Shown: positions 35,991 to 44,987, numbered from the stretch's first letter. The stretch is 64,000 nt of DNA from an uncultured Eubacteriales bacterium (GCA_902776285.1 CACYPK010000004.1:34558-98557); one strand, 5' to 3'. The notes: a model not told the origin generated them from the letters alone. Translations and numbers: made by a program.

Positions 35991-37118
35991 ATGGATAAAG
36001 AATTGATGAGACATGCCGTCAATAGGGCGGAAGAACACAGAAAATATCTCCATACCATTCCGGAGAAAGGTCTTGAAGAGTATAAGACTACTTCATATAT
36101 CAAAGAAGTCTGCAAAGACTACCAGGTCGAACTGATAGACATAGGCATGGAGACCGGAGCGGTTTACTGGCTCGATGCCGGTAAGAGTGAGACTATTGGT
36201 CTCAGGGCGGATATCGACGCGTTGCCGAGTGAAAACGGCGCGCAGCATCTCTGCGGACATGACTCGCATACGGCGACTTTGCTCGGCGCCATGGATTATC
36301 TCTGCGCTGTAAGGGACAGCCTGCCGTATAACGTACTCTTTGTGTTCCAACCGGCGGAGGAGGGGACACGCGGCGCGTACAGAATGCTGGAAGCCGGACT
36401 TTTTGAGAAAGTCCCGCAGAAGCCTGTCCGCATGTTCGGCATCCATAACAGACCTGAGGTGGACTGCGGCGATGTGGTAGTGCACAAGGGGCCGCTGATG
36501 TCCGAGAAAGGCATCTACACAATCACATACAGCGGAGTGGCGGGGCACGCTTCCACACCTCACAGGTGCATCGATCCTATAGTAGCGGCAGCAAGTTTTG
36601 TGACGGGCCTGCAGACCATTGTGAGCAAGAATATCGATCCGTTTAAGCCTGTGGTGTGCACTGTCAACAGCCTGACCGCGGGAGACCCTTACATAGCGGC
36701 TCCGCGGGACGCGGTCATCACCGGATACTTCAGATCCTTTGACCATGACACCCATACGCGCATGGCGGAGAGGCTGAGAGGACTGGCGGAGAACATAGCC
36801 GCGGCATACGAGTGCAGATGCAGCATCGAAGTGATAGACGCGGTACCCGTGCTTGACAATCCTGAAGAACTCTATGATATCGCATACCGCGCCGCTGAAT
36901 CGGCAGTCGGAGCGGACCACATCGTGGATGTCGATCCATGCCTCGCTTCTGAAGATTTCGCGATGTACGGCACAATAATCCCCGCGTTTTTCTACTGGGT
37001 AGGCAGCGGCACGCCGGGCAAAAAGTGCGCGCCATGGCACGACCCTGAATTCCGCGTTGACCCTCACTATACTGAGACCGCGGTACCTGTGCTCTGCGCA
37101 GCCGCCATCACTGAGTGA
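35991..37118 (+). CDS. M20D-family amidohydrolase/peptidase
   Basis: About 375 residues. Motifs of the IAA-amino-acid hydrolase/AbgB-like M20D subfamily are GLRADIDALPSENG, the metal-binding CGHDSHTATLLGAM, VFQPAEEGTRGAY with the general-base Glu pair, and GIHNRPEVDCGDV. The dimerisation domain has GVAGHASTPHRCIDPIVAA and the end has SEDFAMYG plus a final metal His in DPHYTETAV. It cleaves amide bonds of N-acyl amino acids or carbamoyl compounds. ATG 35991 follows GAGGGA; the frame open upstream starts in the hairpin leader. Its place between adenine deaminase and the molybdenum genes makes a purine-ring-derived amide a possible substrate; this is inference. Confidence 0.87.
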   Translation: MDKELMRHAVNRAEEHRKYLHTIPEKGLEEYKTTSYIKEVCKDYQVELIDIGMETGAVYWLDAGKSETIGLRADIDALPSENGAQHLCGHDSHTATLLGAMDYLCAVRDSLPYNVLFVFQPAEEGTRGAYRMLEAGLFEKVPQKPVRMFGIHNRPEVDCGDVVVHKGPLMSEKGIYTITYSGVAGHASTPHRCIDPIVAAASFVTGLQTIVSKNIDPFKPVVCTVNSLTAGDPYIAAPRDAVITGYFRSFDHDTHTRMAERLRGLAENIAAAYECRCSIEVIDAVPVLDNPEELYDIAYRAAESAVGADHIVDVDPCLASEDFAMYGTIIPAFFYWVGSGTPGKKCAPWHDPEFRVDPHYTETAVPVLCAAAITE

Positions 37119-37178
37119 GTACGAGAACGTGTTCAAATGAGATGATATAAACTAAAACCGTTTTAGCTTTGAAAGTCA

Positions 37179-37207
37179 AAAAACAGCCTGAAAATAGGCT
37201 GTTTTTG
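37179..37207 (+). terminator. intrinsic terminator after the M20D gene
   Basis: 11-bp stem AAAAACAGCCT / AGGCTGTTTTT around GAAAAT, ending in a T run. It isolates the purine-uptake group from the molybdenum operon. Confidence 0.85.
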
Positions 37208-37251
37208 TTGTATTACACATAAAAATCACGCTATAATTATACAACGGTTTT
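37208..37251 (+). promoter_or_regulatory. promoter and possible operator of the molybdenum operon
   Basis: TTGTAT (37208-37213), 18 bases, TATAAT (37232-37237). AACGGTTTT at 37243-37251, at the expected transcription start, is the reverse complement of AAAACCGTT found at 37155-37163 within the near-palindrome CTAAAACCGTTTTAG. The two copies could be operator sites for one regulator. Confidence 0.55.
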
Positions 37252-37298
37252 AAGTATTGGACCGTTCAAAGCACTGAATCATATCAAGGGACTGAAAC

Positions 37299-38321
37299 AT
37301 GAAACTGATGAGAACGGAGGATGCCGTAGGGCAGGTCATCTGCCACGACATCACACAGATAATCAAGGGCGTCACAAAGGACGCGGTATTCCGGAAGGGA
37401 CACATCATCACGGAAGAGGACATACCTGTGCTGCTTTCTGTCGGCAAGGACAACATCTATGTCTGGGAGAACGATGAGAGCATGATGCACGAGAATGAAG
37501 CTGCAGAGGTTCTCTGCGCCATCTGCAAGGGCGAGAACATGCGCCGCGGAGAGGTGAAGGAAGGCAAGATTGAACTCTGTTCGGAGATCGACGGCGTTCT
37601 TCGCATCGACAGAGAAAAGCTCATGGCGGTCAATTCATTCGGACAGATGATGATAGCCACGCGCCACGGAGACTTTCCGGTAAAGAAGGGTGACAAGCTC
37701 GCGGGCACACGCATAATCCCCCTTGTCATAGAAAAAGAAAAGATGGAGCAGGTGAAGGCCGCTGCCGGAGATGATCCGATAATGAAGGTCGAACCGTATA
37801 TCAACCGCAGGGCCGGTATAGTCGCGACGGGCAACGAGGTGTTCTACGGGCGCATAAAGGATGAGTTCACTCCCGTTGTTATACAGAAACTCGAAGAGGC
37901 CGGCGCTGAAGTGGCCGGAGTAAAGGTGTCTGATGACAACAACGGGAATATAGAGAAATGCATCAGGGAATTCCTTGATGAGGGATGCGACCTGATAGTC
38001 TGCACCGGCGGCATGAGCGTCGATCCCGATGACAGGACACCGCTTGCCATCCGCAATGTGTGCGGAAGCGCAGTTACTTACGGAGCTCCGGTGCTGCCGG
38101 GCGCCATGTTCATGCTCGCGTACTACGGAGACGCAAAGATCCCGGTCATGGGGCTTCCGGGCTGCGTCATGTACGCCCGCAGGACCATATTCGATATCGT
38201 TCTGCCGAGAGTAATGACAGGAGAGATCCTTGAGAAGAGTGACTTCGACAAACTAGGTGAAGGAGGACTTTGCCTAAACTGCGAAGTCTGCACATTCCCG
38301 AACTGCGGATTCGGAAAATAG
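37299..38321 (+). CDS. molybdopterin-binding protein (MoeA/CinA-like, MoCF domain)
   Basis: 340 residues. The N-terminal half (MKLMRTEDAVGQVICHDITQ, then VFRKGHIITEEDIPVLLSVG) resembles the MoeA-like entry domain. The C-terminal half is a MoCF_biosynth fold with GIVATGNEVFYGRIKD, the phosphate/pterin loop CTGGMSVDPDDRTP and VMGLPGCVMYARRTIFD. It ends in a Cys-rich tail CLNCEVCTFPNCGFGK, suggesting bound metal or Fe-S. Proteins of this type accompany molybdenum hydroxylases and are thought to act in molybdate insertion or pterin handling. It is the first gene of the modABC/XdhC operon. Confidence 0.87.
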   Translation: MKLMRTEDAVGQVICHDITQIIKGVTKDAVFRKGHIITEEDIPVLLSVGKDNIYVWENDESMMHENEAAEVLCAICKGENMRRGEVKEGKIELCSEIDGVLRIDREKLMAVNSFGQMMIATRHGDFPVKKGDKLAGTRIIPLVIEKEKMEQVKAAAGDDPIMKVEPYINRRAGIVATGNEVFYGRIKDEFTPVVIQKLEEAGAEVAGVKVSDDNNGNIEKCIREFLDEGCDLIVCTGGMSVDPDDRTPLAIRNVCGSAVTYGAPVLPGAMFMLAYYGDAKIPVMGLPGCVMYARRTIFDIVLPRVMTGEILEKSDFDKLGEGGLCLNCEVCTFPNCGFGK

Positions 38322-38346
38322 GATGTTGGTCTAATCATGGTGTTAC

Positions 38347-38414
38347 TGATCCGAAGCGCGCCGGATCATGACATAAACAACTTATTTCAAATGATCGCCG
38401 TGTAATGCGGTGAT
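38347..38414 (+). promoter_or_regulatory. two hairpins in the modA leader
   Basis: TGATCCG/CGGATCA around AAGCGCGC (38347-38368) and ATCGCCG/CGGTGAT around TGTAATG (38394-38414) lie between the molybdopterin-binding protein gene and modA. They may control relative expression. I could not match them to the Moco RNA motif. Confidence 0.4.
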
Positions 38415-38432
38415 ACCGGAAAGAAGGGAACC

Positions 38433-39290
38433 ATGAAGAAGAAACTGTTTACATTATTTCTTGCTTTCGCTATGATCTTCGCTCTTGCGGCGTGCGGTGG
38501 TGAAAGCGGAGAAAGCGATGATGCCGCGCCTGCTGAAAAGACTGCAGTCAATGTATTCGCTGCCGCTTCACTCAGCAATGTCATGGCAGATTTTGAGGCC
38601 TCTTATGAGGAAGCGAATCCGGGCGTCGACATCGTTGTCAACGCCGATAGCTCGGGCGCTCTGCTGACACAGATACAGGAAGGCGCTCCATGTGACATAT
38701 TCTTCAGCGCGGCGCAGAAGCAGATGGACGAACTTGAGGGGACCGGGCAGGTAGTCGAAGGTACGAGGACCAACGTCGTAAACAACCAGCTCGTAGTCAT
38801 CACTCAGCCTGACAGCGCGACAGAGGTCACAGGCCTCGCAGATATTGCCAAGGCTAAGAACATCGCTCTTGCTGACGGCAGCGTACCCGTAGGAAAGTAC
38901 ACAAGACAGGCCATGATCAACCTCGGACTTCTTGCTGAAGTTGAGGATCCTGCAGCCATCACGACTCAGGAAGTATCCGATCAGCTTGGCGGTGTTGAGA
39001 TCAGCGAGCAGGGTAACGTGAGCAAGGTCCTGGCGGCTGTTGAAGAGGCATCCTGCGAAGTAGGCACAACATATCTTTCAGATACAGTAGGTCATGAGGA
39101 CGGTGTTAAGATCCTTGAGGTCGTACCTTACGATGTTACGGGCAATATAATCTATCCTGTAGCGCAGATCGTCAATCAGGACGCGGATGAAGCGGAGTCT
39201 GCTGCGGCGGCAGATTTCATCGCTTTCATCACAAACGATGACGCCAAGGCTCTTTATCAGAAGTACGGATTTGATACCAACGTAGAATAA
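38433..39290 (+). CDS. modA: molybdate ABC transporter substrate-binding lipoprotein ModA
   Basis: 285 residues. Lipoprotein signal with lipobox LAAC (Cys21), then an acidic tether. The mature protein starts NVFAAASLSNVMADFEASYE, the ModA hallmark whose Ser residues bind the oxyanion. VNADSSGALLTQIQEGAPCD and IFFSAAQKQMDEL follow, with the later SEQGNVSKVLAAVEEASCEVG and the closing YAQI-like region VAQIVNQDADEAESAAAAD. It captures molybdate (or tungstate) for ModBC. The neighbouring molybdenum hydroxylases explain the need. Confidence 0.96.
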   Translation: MKKKLFTLFLAFAMIFALAACGGESGESDDAAPAEKTAVNVFAAASLSNVMADFEASYEEANPGVDIVVNADSSGALLTQIQEGAPCDIFFSAAQKQMDELEGTGQVVEGTRTNVVNNQLVVITQPDSATEVTGLADIAKAKNIALADGSVPVGKYTRQAMINLGLLAEVEDPAAITTQEVSDQLGGVEISEQGNVSKVLAAVEEASCEVGTTYLSDTVGHEDGVKILEVVPYDVTGNIIYPVAQIVNQDADEAESAAAADFIAFITNDDAKALYQKYGFDTNVE

Positions 39291-39298
39291 GAGGGCAA

Positions 39299-40003
39299 GT
39301 GAGCAGCTTTATCGAGCTAGCAAAAACACTGGATTGGAGTCCGCTTTGGATATCACTGAAGACCGGGGCCGTAGCGACTGTCATATCGTTCTTCCTCGGT
39401 CTTTGGGCTGCCCGCAAGGTCATAAAGAGAGACTATAGGGCAAAGTCGATCCTTGACGGGATACTGACTTTGCCCATGGTGCTTCCGCCTACCGTTGCGG
39501 GCTTCTTTCTTTTGCTGATCTTCAGCCGCAGAAGGACGTTCGGGATATTCCTTAACGACACTTTCAACATCCAGGTGGTCCACACCTGGCTGGGCTGCAT
39601 ACTGGCGGCGACTGTCATAGCATTCCCACTCATGTACAGGAACGCCAGAGCGGCATTCGAGCAGATTGACGCGAATCTGGTCTATGCCGGACGTACGCTC
39701 GGGATGTCGGAGACATCGATATTCTGGCGCATCGTCGTACCGACCGCCGGTCCCGGCATCGCGAGCGGGACCATACTGACATTCGCAAGGGCAATGGGCG
39801 AATACGGCGCCACGTCGATGCTTGCGGGCAACATACCGGGCAAGACCGGTACTGTATCGCAGCGCATCGCCATGGTGATTCAGGATGGTGACTATGTCAC
39901 TGCGGGGTTCTGGGTAGCCGTAGTGCTCATAATCGCCTTCGTGCTTATCTTCCTGATCAATATGATCACAGGCAAGCACATGAAGAACATCAGGAAGTGG
40001 TAG
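39299..40003 (+). CDS. modB: molybdate ABC transporter permease ModB
   Basis: 234 residues with five membrane helices. The EAA loop that contacts the ATPase is AGRTLGMSETSIFWRIVVP, and EYGATSMLAGNIPGKT is the typical ModB/CysT-family segment. The start is GTG at 39299 with GAGGG upstream, eight bases after modA. It forms the membrane channel for molybdate. Its stop is followed immediately by modC. Confidence 0.95.
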   Translation: MSSFIELAKTLDWSPLWISLKTGAVATVISFFLGLWAARKVIKRDYRAKSILDGILTLPMVLPPTVAGFFLLLIFSRRRTFGIFLNDTFNIQVVHTWLGCILAATVIAFPLMYRNARAAFEQIDANLVYAGRTLGMSETSIFWRIVVPTAGPGIASGTILTFARAMGEYGATSMLAGNIPGKTGTVSQRIAMVIQDGDYVTAGFWVAVVLIIAFVLIFLINMITGKHMKNIRKW

Positions 40004-41068
40004 GTGTACGGCATGAAGAGACTGTACGCGGATATCCACAAAAGAATAGGCGGATTCGACCTGAACGCGCTGATCGAAAGCGATGCCTCCAGAATAGGAA
40101 TACTGGGAGAGTCCGGAAGCGGAAAGAGCATGACGCTCAAGAGCATCGCCGGCATCGAGACGGTCGACTCAGGACATATCGAGGTCAACGGAAGAGTACT
40201 CTATGACTCCGCAGGCAAGATCGATCTGAAGCCGCAGAAGCGCAATGTGGGATACATGTTCCAGAATTACGCTCTTTTCCCGACCATGAGCGTAATGAAA
40301 AACGTCATGGCCGGTCTTGGCAGAGCGACCGAAGAAAACCTCGATAAGGCAGCGGATATGCTGAGACGCTTCCGCATGGATGGTTTCGAAGACAAACTTC
40401 CGGGCGAACTTTCCGGAGGCCAGCAGCAGAGAGTCGCTCTCGCGCGCATCATGGTAACAGAACCTGAACTGATCCTTCTGGATGAACCCTACTCGGCACT
40501 GGACAGCTATCTGAAGGACCGCATGCAGGTGGAGATGCTAGAGATGCTCGAAGACTATGCCGGACAGGTCGTGATGGTCTCACACAGCAGGGACGAGCTT
40601 TACAGGTTCAGCGAGGAACTTTTCATAGTAAGCGACGGAAGGATCATCAGGCACGGAGAGACAAGATCCGTTTTCAGCGATCCGGGGGACTCTGTGGCAG
40701 CAAGATTGACGGGCTGCAAGAACCTCTCAGCTGCAAGGCTCATAGATGAGCATACCATCGAAGCTGTTGATTGGGGTATCACACTCAGCATTGACAGGAC
40801 AGTTCCTTCATCCGTAAACTGTGTAGGTTACAGAGCACATTGCTTTGAGCCGGTCTGGGGCGGGAGACAGAAGAACTGCATAAGTTGCGATATCGTGAGA
40901 GTCGACGACCTTCCGTTTGAAAAGAACTACTATATCCGCACACCCGGCGATGATCCTCTGTGCTGGTTCGTACAGGGCGAAGAGCAAAAGATCATAGACA
41001 AGAAAGGTCTTCCGGACTATCTGAAAATGCAGGAAGACCAAATACTCCTTTTAGGGCAGGATCAATGA
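40004..41068 (+). CDS. modC: molybdate ABC transporter ATP-binding protein ModC
   Basis: About 354 residues. Walker A GESGSGKSMTLKSIAG (Lys41), Q-loop YMFQNYALFP, signature LSGGQQQRVALARIM and Walker B LILLDEPYSALDSYL, then the H-loop VSHSRDEL. A C-terminal regulatory part of about 110 residues is shorter and more divergent than the E. coli MOP (molybdate-binding) domain. The start is either GTG 40004, directly after the modB stop, or ATG 40013 three codons later. It shares ATGA with the next gene. Confidence 0.94.
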   Translation: MYGMKRLYADIHKRIGGFDLNALIESDASRIGILGESGSGKSMTLKSIAGIETVDSGHIEVNGRVLYDSAGKIDLKPQKRNVGYMFQNYALFPTMSVMKNVMAGLGRATEENLDKAADMLRRFRMDGFEDKLPGELSGGQQQRVALARIMVTEPELILLDEPYSALDSYLKDRMQVEMLEMLEDYAGQVVMVSHSRDELYRFSEELFIVSDGRIIRHGETRSVFSDPGDSVAARLTGCKNLSAARLIDEHTIEAVDWGITLSIDRTVPSSVNCVGYRAHCFEPVWGGRQKNCISCDIVRVDDLPFEKNYYIRTPGDDPLCWFVQGEEQKIIDKKGLPDYLKMQEDQILLLGQDQ

Positions 41069-42105
41069 GATTCCATGAAGTGCTTAATGAACTGAATATA
41101 AATCTGGAGAACCGCCTTTTTACGGTCTGCGATGGAGCTCACGCGGGAGAAAAGATGATAGTATCCTCGGGCGAGCCTGTCTGGATGAGCGATGAGGAAG
41201 GTTTCTTTGCTCTGCATGGGTCCGAAGCCGTCTCCGCGCCGGATGGAAGGCTGACGGAGATAGGCGGTGAGCGTGTATTCGCCGAACTCCTTGGAAAAGA
41301 CAAGGAGATAGTCATATGCGGCGCCGGCCATGTGTCGATGCCTGTGATCGCAATTGCCAAGATGATGGGATTCAGGGTAATCGCTGTCGATGACAGGGAG
41401 AGTTTCATTCAGAACGCTCTTGACCGCGGCGCCGATGAAGGCATGTGCATGGCTTTCGGTGAAGCTCTGGATAAGATACCGGGCGGACCTGATACGTACT
41501 TTATTATCGTGACAAGGGGACATCGCGGAGACGCCGAGTGCCTTCTGAGAATAGTGAAAAAGCCTTTCGCGTATGTCGGCATGATAGGGAGCCGCCGCAA
41601 GGTAGCGCTGGTAAAACAGACGCTTGCGGACGCGGGCGTCCCACAGGATGTCATCGATTCCGTGCACACTCCTATAGGGCTCGACATAGGCGCGGAGACG
41701 CCCGAAGAGATAGCGGTCGCGATAATGGCTGAGATCATAGAGGTCAAGAACAAGGGCAAAAGGGCAGAAGGTTTTTCGCACGAGATCATGAAAGCTCTGC
41801 TTTCAGAAGAAAGAGACCCTGCGGTGATGGCTACCATAATATCCAAGGAGGGATCGGCTCCGAGGGGAGCGGGCACCAGAATGCTCGTGATGCATGACGG
41901 TTCCATAAGAGGGACCATCGGAGGGGGATGCGCTGAGGCAACTGTAATGAACTACGCGAAAGAAGCGCTGCGCGATCTTGACGGCAAAGAGAATAACGAG
42001 GCGGTCAGCCCCGTGATAATGCATGTCGACATGACAGGAAAACAAGTCGAGGAGGATGGCATGATATGCGGAGGAGCCATCGAAGTGCTCCTTGAAATAG
42101 TATAG
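41065..42105 (+). CDS. XdhC/CoxI-family molybdenum-enzyme maturation protein, domain-swapped order
   Basis: About 346 residues. The Rossmann XdhC_C domain comes first (IVICGAGHVSMPVIAIAKMM, about residues 77-96, then VTRGHRGDAECL and YVGMIGSRRKV). The XdhC_CoxI domain comes last (ATIISKEGSAPRGAGTRMLV and GTIGGGCAEATV, about 255-300). In classical XdhC the order is the opposite. The family inserts sulfurated molybdenum cofactor into xanthine dehydrogenase-type enzymes. ATG 41065 overlaps the modC stop (ATGA); the longer frame from 40960 is a modC shadow. A terminator hairpin overlaps its stop. Confidence 0.88.
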   Translation: MRFHEVLNELNINLENRLFTVCDGAHAGEKMIVSSGEPVWMSDEEGFFALHGSEAVSAPDGRLTEIGGERVFAELLGKDKEIVICGAGHVSMPVIAIAKMMGFRVIAVDDRESFIQNALDRGADEGMCMAFGEALDKIPGGPDTYFIIVTRGHRGDAECLLRIVKKPFAYVGMIGSRRKVALVKQTLADAGVPQDVIDSVHTPIGLDIGAETPEEIAVAIMAEIIEVKNKGKRAEGFSHEIMKALLSEERDPAVMATIISKEGSAPRGAGTRMLVMHDGSIRGTIGGGCAEATVMNYAKEALRDLDGKENNEAVSPVIMHVDMTGKQVEEDGMICGGAIEVLLEIV

Positions 42106-42136
42106 ACCGCTCTGATCAGAGGCGGTCTATATCTTT
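42102..42136. terminator. bidirectional terminator between convergent genes
   Basis: ATAGACCGC..TCT with AGA..GCGGTCTAT, a stem of nine pairs plus three more after a bulge, followed by ATCTTTT. It overlaps the stop codons of both convergent genes (42105 and 42116), so the arms are partly coding. Confidence 0.75.
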
Positions 42137-43348
42137 TACTTCATCTTCGCTTTCTGCTTCGACAAGGAGCAGATCTTTTTTATGAGCGTCTATTATCTGG
42201 CGCCCGCCGGTGTCACCTGATAACTTCATGAGGTCCTCCCTGTAACGGGATGAGAATATCTTGGGATTGCGCATCTGTCCCTGCCACGCAAGGGAAACGA
42301 TGCCGGCAGTTCCTTTTTTATATGCCTCGATGAGCTTTTCAAGTGCCTCTGTCGTAAGGCCCGGCTGGTCGCAGACGCAGAACATATACGCGTCGGCATC
42401 GCCGGCTGCCAGAAGACCGAGCTTCATGCTTCGGGATATCCCCAGATCCGGCCTGTCATTCATGACTGTGTCGAAGTCAGATGCCAGTGCGGCGACCTCG
42501 TCGTACTGAGTGACTATTATCTTTTTGTACACATCAAGAGGGCGGACGGAGTCGAGTATGGAAGCTATCATCGGACGTCCGTCATCCATGACGTGAAGCA
42601 GCTTATTGCTGCCGAATCTCTTGCTGTCGCCGGCTGCCTCCAGTATGACAGCTATCCTTCTTTCTTCAGGCTCAATGAGCGAGCCCCATGCTGTCTGTAT
42701 CCCAAACACTCCGAGTATCTGCTGCAGTCTGTAGGAAGCAGCGAGCCTGTCTATGTCATCATCGACCTGATTCAGAAAGACGCGGAACTCTCCGCGGACG
42801 CCTTTCTGCCCGCCGCTGCGTGACGCGAGGATCTTGTGCAAGAGATTCACGTCGACAGTATCGCTCTTTATGGCTTCAGGCAGCTCGTCCGCGCGGAAAA
42901 CGACATCTTCAGTACGCTTTCCGACGGCTGAAAGACCGGCAACGCAGACGGTTATATCAGTATGATCAGGGATGACAGGTTCAAGGTCGCCGGGCCACTT
43001 GAGCGGCATGCGGCGTGAACCGTCAGCTTCAATAAGGACCACATCAGCCGTATCACGCAGGTTTTCAAGTACGCCGGCAGGAGGAGCCGTGACCTTGTCA
43101 GGCCTTTCGGGATCATCTGAAACCACTATCCTGACGCCTTCTTCCTCCATGCGCTCAGGCTTGTACATATGTGTCGTGGTCGTTATGACGACACTTTTGC
43201 CGGCTGCCGCAAGCTCGCGGGCCCACGCGAAAACAAGCGAGGTCTTTCCGCCCGCTCCAACGACGCTTATCACTGCATGCTCAGGCAATCTGAGCTGAAG
43301 AGCGTCCGTGATACTCTTTTGTTCGCCTCTGAAATTCCACAGTTTCAT
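42116..43348 (-). CDS. fusion of YqeC (selenium-cofactor biosynthesis, ATPase) and MocA-like nucleotidyltransferase
   Basis: 410 residues. Residues 1 to about 220 are YqeC-like: P-loop SVVGAGGKTSLVF (Lys35), ITTTTHMYKPE, VLIEADGSRRMPLK and CVAGLSAVGKRTEDVVFR. Residues about 230-405 are a MocA/YgfJ-type molybdenum-cofactor nucleotidyltransferase with LEAAGDSKRFGSNKLL, then CVCDQPGLTTEALEKL and SGDTGGRQIID. In E. coli and Enterococcus the two are separate genes (yqeC, ygfJ) in the selenium-dependent molybdenum hydroxylase cluster. MocA makes the cytosine dinucleotide form of the cofactor; YqeC's chemistry is unknown. The promoter at 43355-43383 leaves almost no leader and no ribosome site is visible. 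Confidence 0.9.
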   Translation of the reverse strand: MKLWNFRGEQKSITDALQLRLPEHAVISVVGAGGKTSLVFAWARELAAAGKSVVITTTTHMYKPERMEEEGVRIVVSDDPERPDKVTAPPAGVLENLRDTADVVLIEADGSRRMPLKWPGDLEPVIPDHTDITVCVAGLSAVGKRTEDVVFRADELPEAIKSDTVDVNLLHKILASRSGGQKGVRGEFRVFLNQVDDDIDRLAASYRLQQILGVFGIQTAWGSLIEPEERRIAVILEAAGDSKRFGSNKLLHVMDDGRPMIASILDSVRPLDVYKKIIVTQYDEVAALASDFDTVMNDRPDLGISRSMKLGLLAAGDADAYMFCVCDQPGLTTEALEKLIEAYKKGTAGIVSLAWQGQMRNPKIFSSRYREDLMKLSGDTGGRQIIDAHKKDLLLVEAESEDEVKDIDRL

Positions 43349-43354
43349 AACAGT

Positions 43355-43383
43355 ATTGTACAGCCCGCAAAACAGCGCGGCAA
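43355..43383 (-). promoter_or_regulatory. promoter of the YqeC-MocA gene
   Basis: On the minus strand TTGCCG (43378-43383), 17 bases, TACAAT (43355-43360). The -10 box ends six bases before the ATG, so transcription would begin at or next to the start codon. Confidence 0.55.
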
Positions 43384-43506
43384 TACATTACGGAGACGCG
43401 GAAAAGAAATTGATGCTTTTTTTTCGCTTTATGTGTCTTTATAATTAAGTCATAAGAGAAAAAGGATGCGTTACCGTCATCCCAAGGCAAAAGCAGGGAG
43501 GTAATC

Positions 43507-44967
43507 ATGAAACTCGGAAAGAACAAAGAAAAAGACACAAGCGTCAGCATAAAGAACGTATACCGGCTTGAGGGCAGGGTGCCGATCAGCAGGGCTATCC
43601 CGTTTGGCCTCCAGCACGTGCTTGCCATGTTCGTGGCGAACGTCACTCCGCTGATCATCATCGCGTCGGTCGCTGTATATGACGGACAGCCGTTCAGCGC
43701 GGTAGAAACCGCGAGGCTGATCCAGAACTGCATGCTGATCGCGGGTATCGGTACATTGGTGCAGCTGTATCCGGTATGGAAGGTAGGTTCAGGACTGCCT
43801 ATTGTAATGGGCCTGTCGTTTACATTCCTGGCTGCAAGCATGTCCGCGGCGTCGAAGGACTACGGCGTGATGGTGGGAGCCATCATAGTCGGAGGTATTT
43901 TCGAAGGCTGCCTCGGACTTCTGGCCAAGTACTGGAGAAAGATCATATCGCCGCTGCTCTCTTCATGCGTTGTAGTCGCTATCGGACTCAGCATCCTGAA
44001 CGTCGGCGTATCATCTTTCGCGTCATCCGGAAAGTACCCGGTAGGCGCGTGGCAGAACCTCTTAGTCGCCACCCTGACTCTTATCGCGGCCCTGGTATTC
44101 CACATCAGGATGAAGGGCGTCGCAAAGCAGATGTACGTTCTCTTCGGACTGCTGTTCGGCTATGCGATATCCATGATCTTCGGAATGGTAGACTTTGCCG
44201 CGATGGGAGACACCATCAAGGAGATGGGAGTCTTCTCGGTGCCTGAACTCTTCGCCTTCAAGCCTAAATTCCAGGCCGGCGCCATTATATCGTTCTGCCT
44301 GGTATTCATGGTATCAGCCGTAGAGACGATAGGTGATACGACGGCGGCCTGCACGGGCGGACTCGGCAGAGACATAACCGAAAAAGAGATCTCCGGATCC
44401 CTCTGCTGCGACGGATTTATGTCGGCTATTTCCGGCGGAGTATTCGGATGCTCACCGATCACATCGTTCAGCCAGAACGTAGGACTCATCGCAATGACAC
44501 GCGTAGTCAACAGGTTCTGCATCATGTTCGGAGCGCTGGCCATGATCCTCGGCGGACTCTTCCCGCCGATAGGCGCGTTCTTCACGACGCTGCCTGACTG
44601 CGTACTCGGAGGCTGCACCGTAATCATGTTCGGATCCATCATGATGGCGGGAATCAAGATGATGATAGAAGCCGGACTCGACAACAGAAACACATTGATC
44701 GCGGCCACGGCGCTGTGCCTCGGTGTAGGAGTGACTCAGGTAGAGGGGTTCTTCGATCATCTGCCGGCGATAATCGGTGAGATCTTCGCGGGCAACATGG
44801 TGGCCGGAGTATTCGTAGTCGGACTCATCATGGAGATCCTGCTGCCGAAAGATCCTGCTAAATATGAGGCGTTCATAGAGCACATGGATGAGGCTCTCGA
44901 CATCGTCGATCTGGACACACACCTCATGTTCGATCATGTGCAGGAAGACCACGAAAAGACAGAATAA
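43507..44967 (+). CDS. NCS2-family purine (xanthine/uracil-type) permease
   Basis: 486 residues, about fourteen membrane helices. The opening FGLQHVLAMFVANVTPLIII and GLPIVMGLSFTFLAASM are NCS2 hallmarks. The substrate-binding Glu helix is VSAVETIGDTTA and the family signature is QNVGLIAMTRVVNRF. NCS2 carriers import xanthine, urate, uracil or other bases with H+ or Na+. It has a good AGGGAGG ribosome site. A TATAAT hexamer at 43440-43445 upstream lacks a clear -35 partner. Its place between cofactor genes and xdhABC argues for a purine such as xanthine or urate. Confidence 0.93.
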   Translation: MKLGKNKEKDTSVSIKNVYRLEGRVPISRAIPFGLQHVLAMFVANVTPLIIIASVAVYDGQPFSAVETARLIQNCMLIAGIGTLVQLYPVWKVGSGLPIVMGLSFTFLAASMSAASKDYGVMVGAIIVGGIFEGCLGLLAKYWRKIISPLLSSCVVVAIGLSILNVGVSSFASSGKYPVGAWQNLLVATLTLIAALVFHIRMKGVAKQMYVLFGLLFGYAISMIFGMVDFAAMGDTIKEMGVFSVPELFAFKPKFQAGAIISFCLVFMVSAVETIGDTTAACTGGLGRDITEKEISGSLCCDGFMSAISGGVFGCSPITSFSQNVGLIAMTRVVNRFCIMFGALAMILGGLFPPIGAFFTTLPDCVLGGCTVIMFGSIMMAGIKMMIEAGLDNRNTLIAATALCLGVGVTQVEGFFDHLPAIIGEIFAGNMVAGVFVVGLIMEILLPKDPAKYEAFIEHMDEALDIVDLDTHLMFDHVQEDHEKTE

Positions 44968-44987
44968 AATAAAACAAATAAAGCTCA

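Noticed and set aside
36093..37136. 347-residue minus-strand frame over the M20D gene
   Set aside because: Shadow of a well-supported gene; Arg/His/Tyr-rich translation without motifs.
38322..38432. Moco riboswitch before modA
   Set aside because: Two short hairpins are present, but the length and conserved elements could not be matched.
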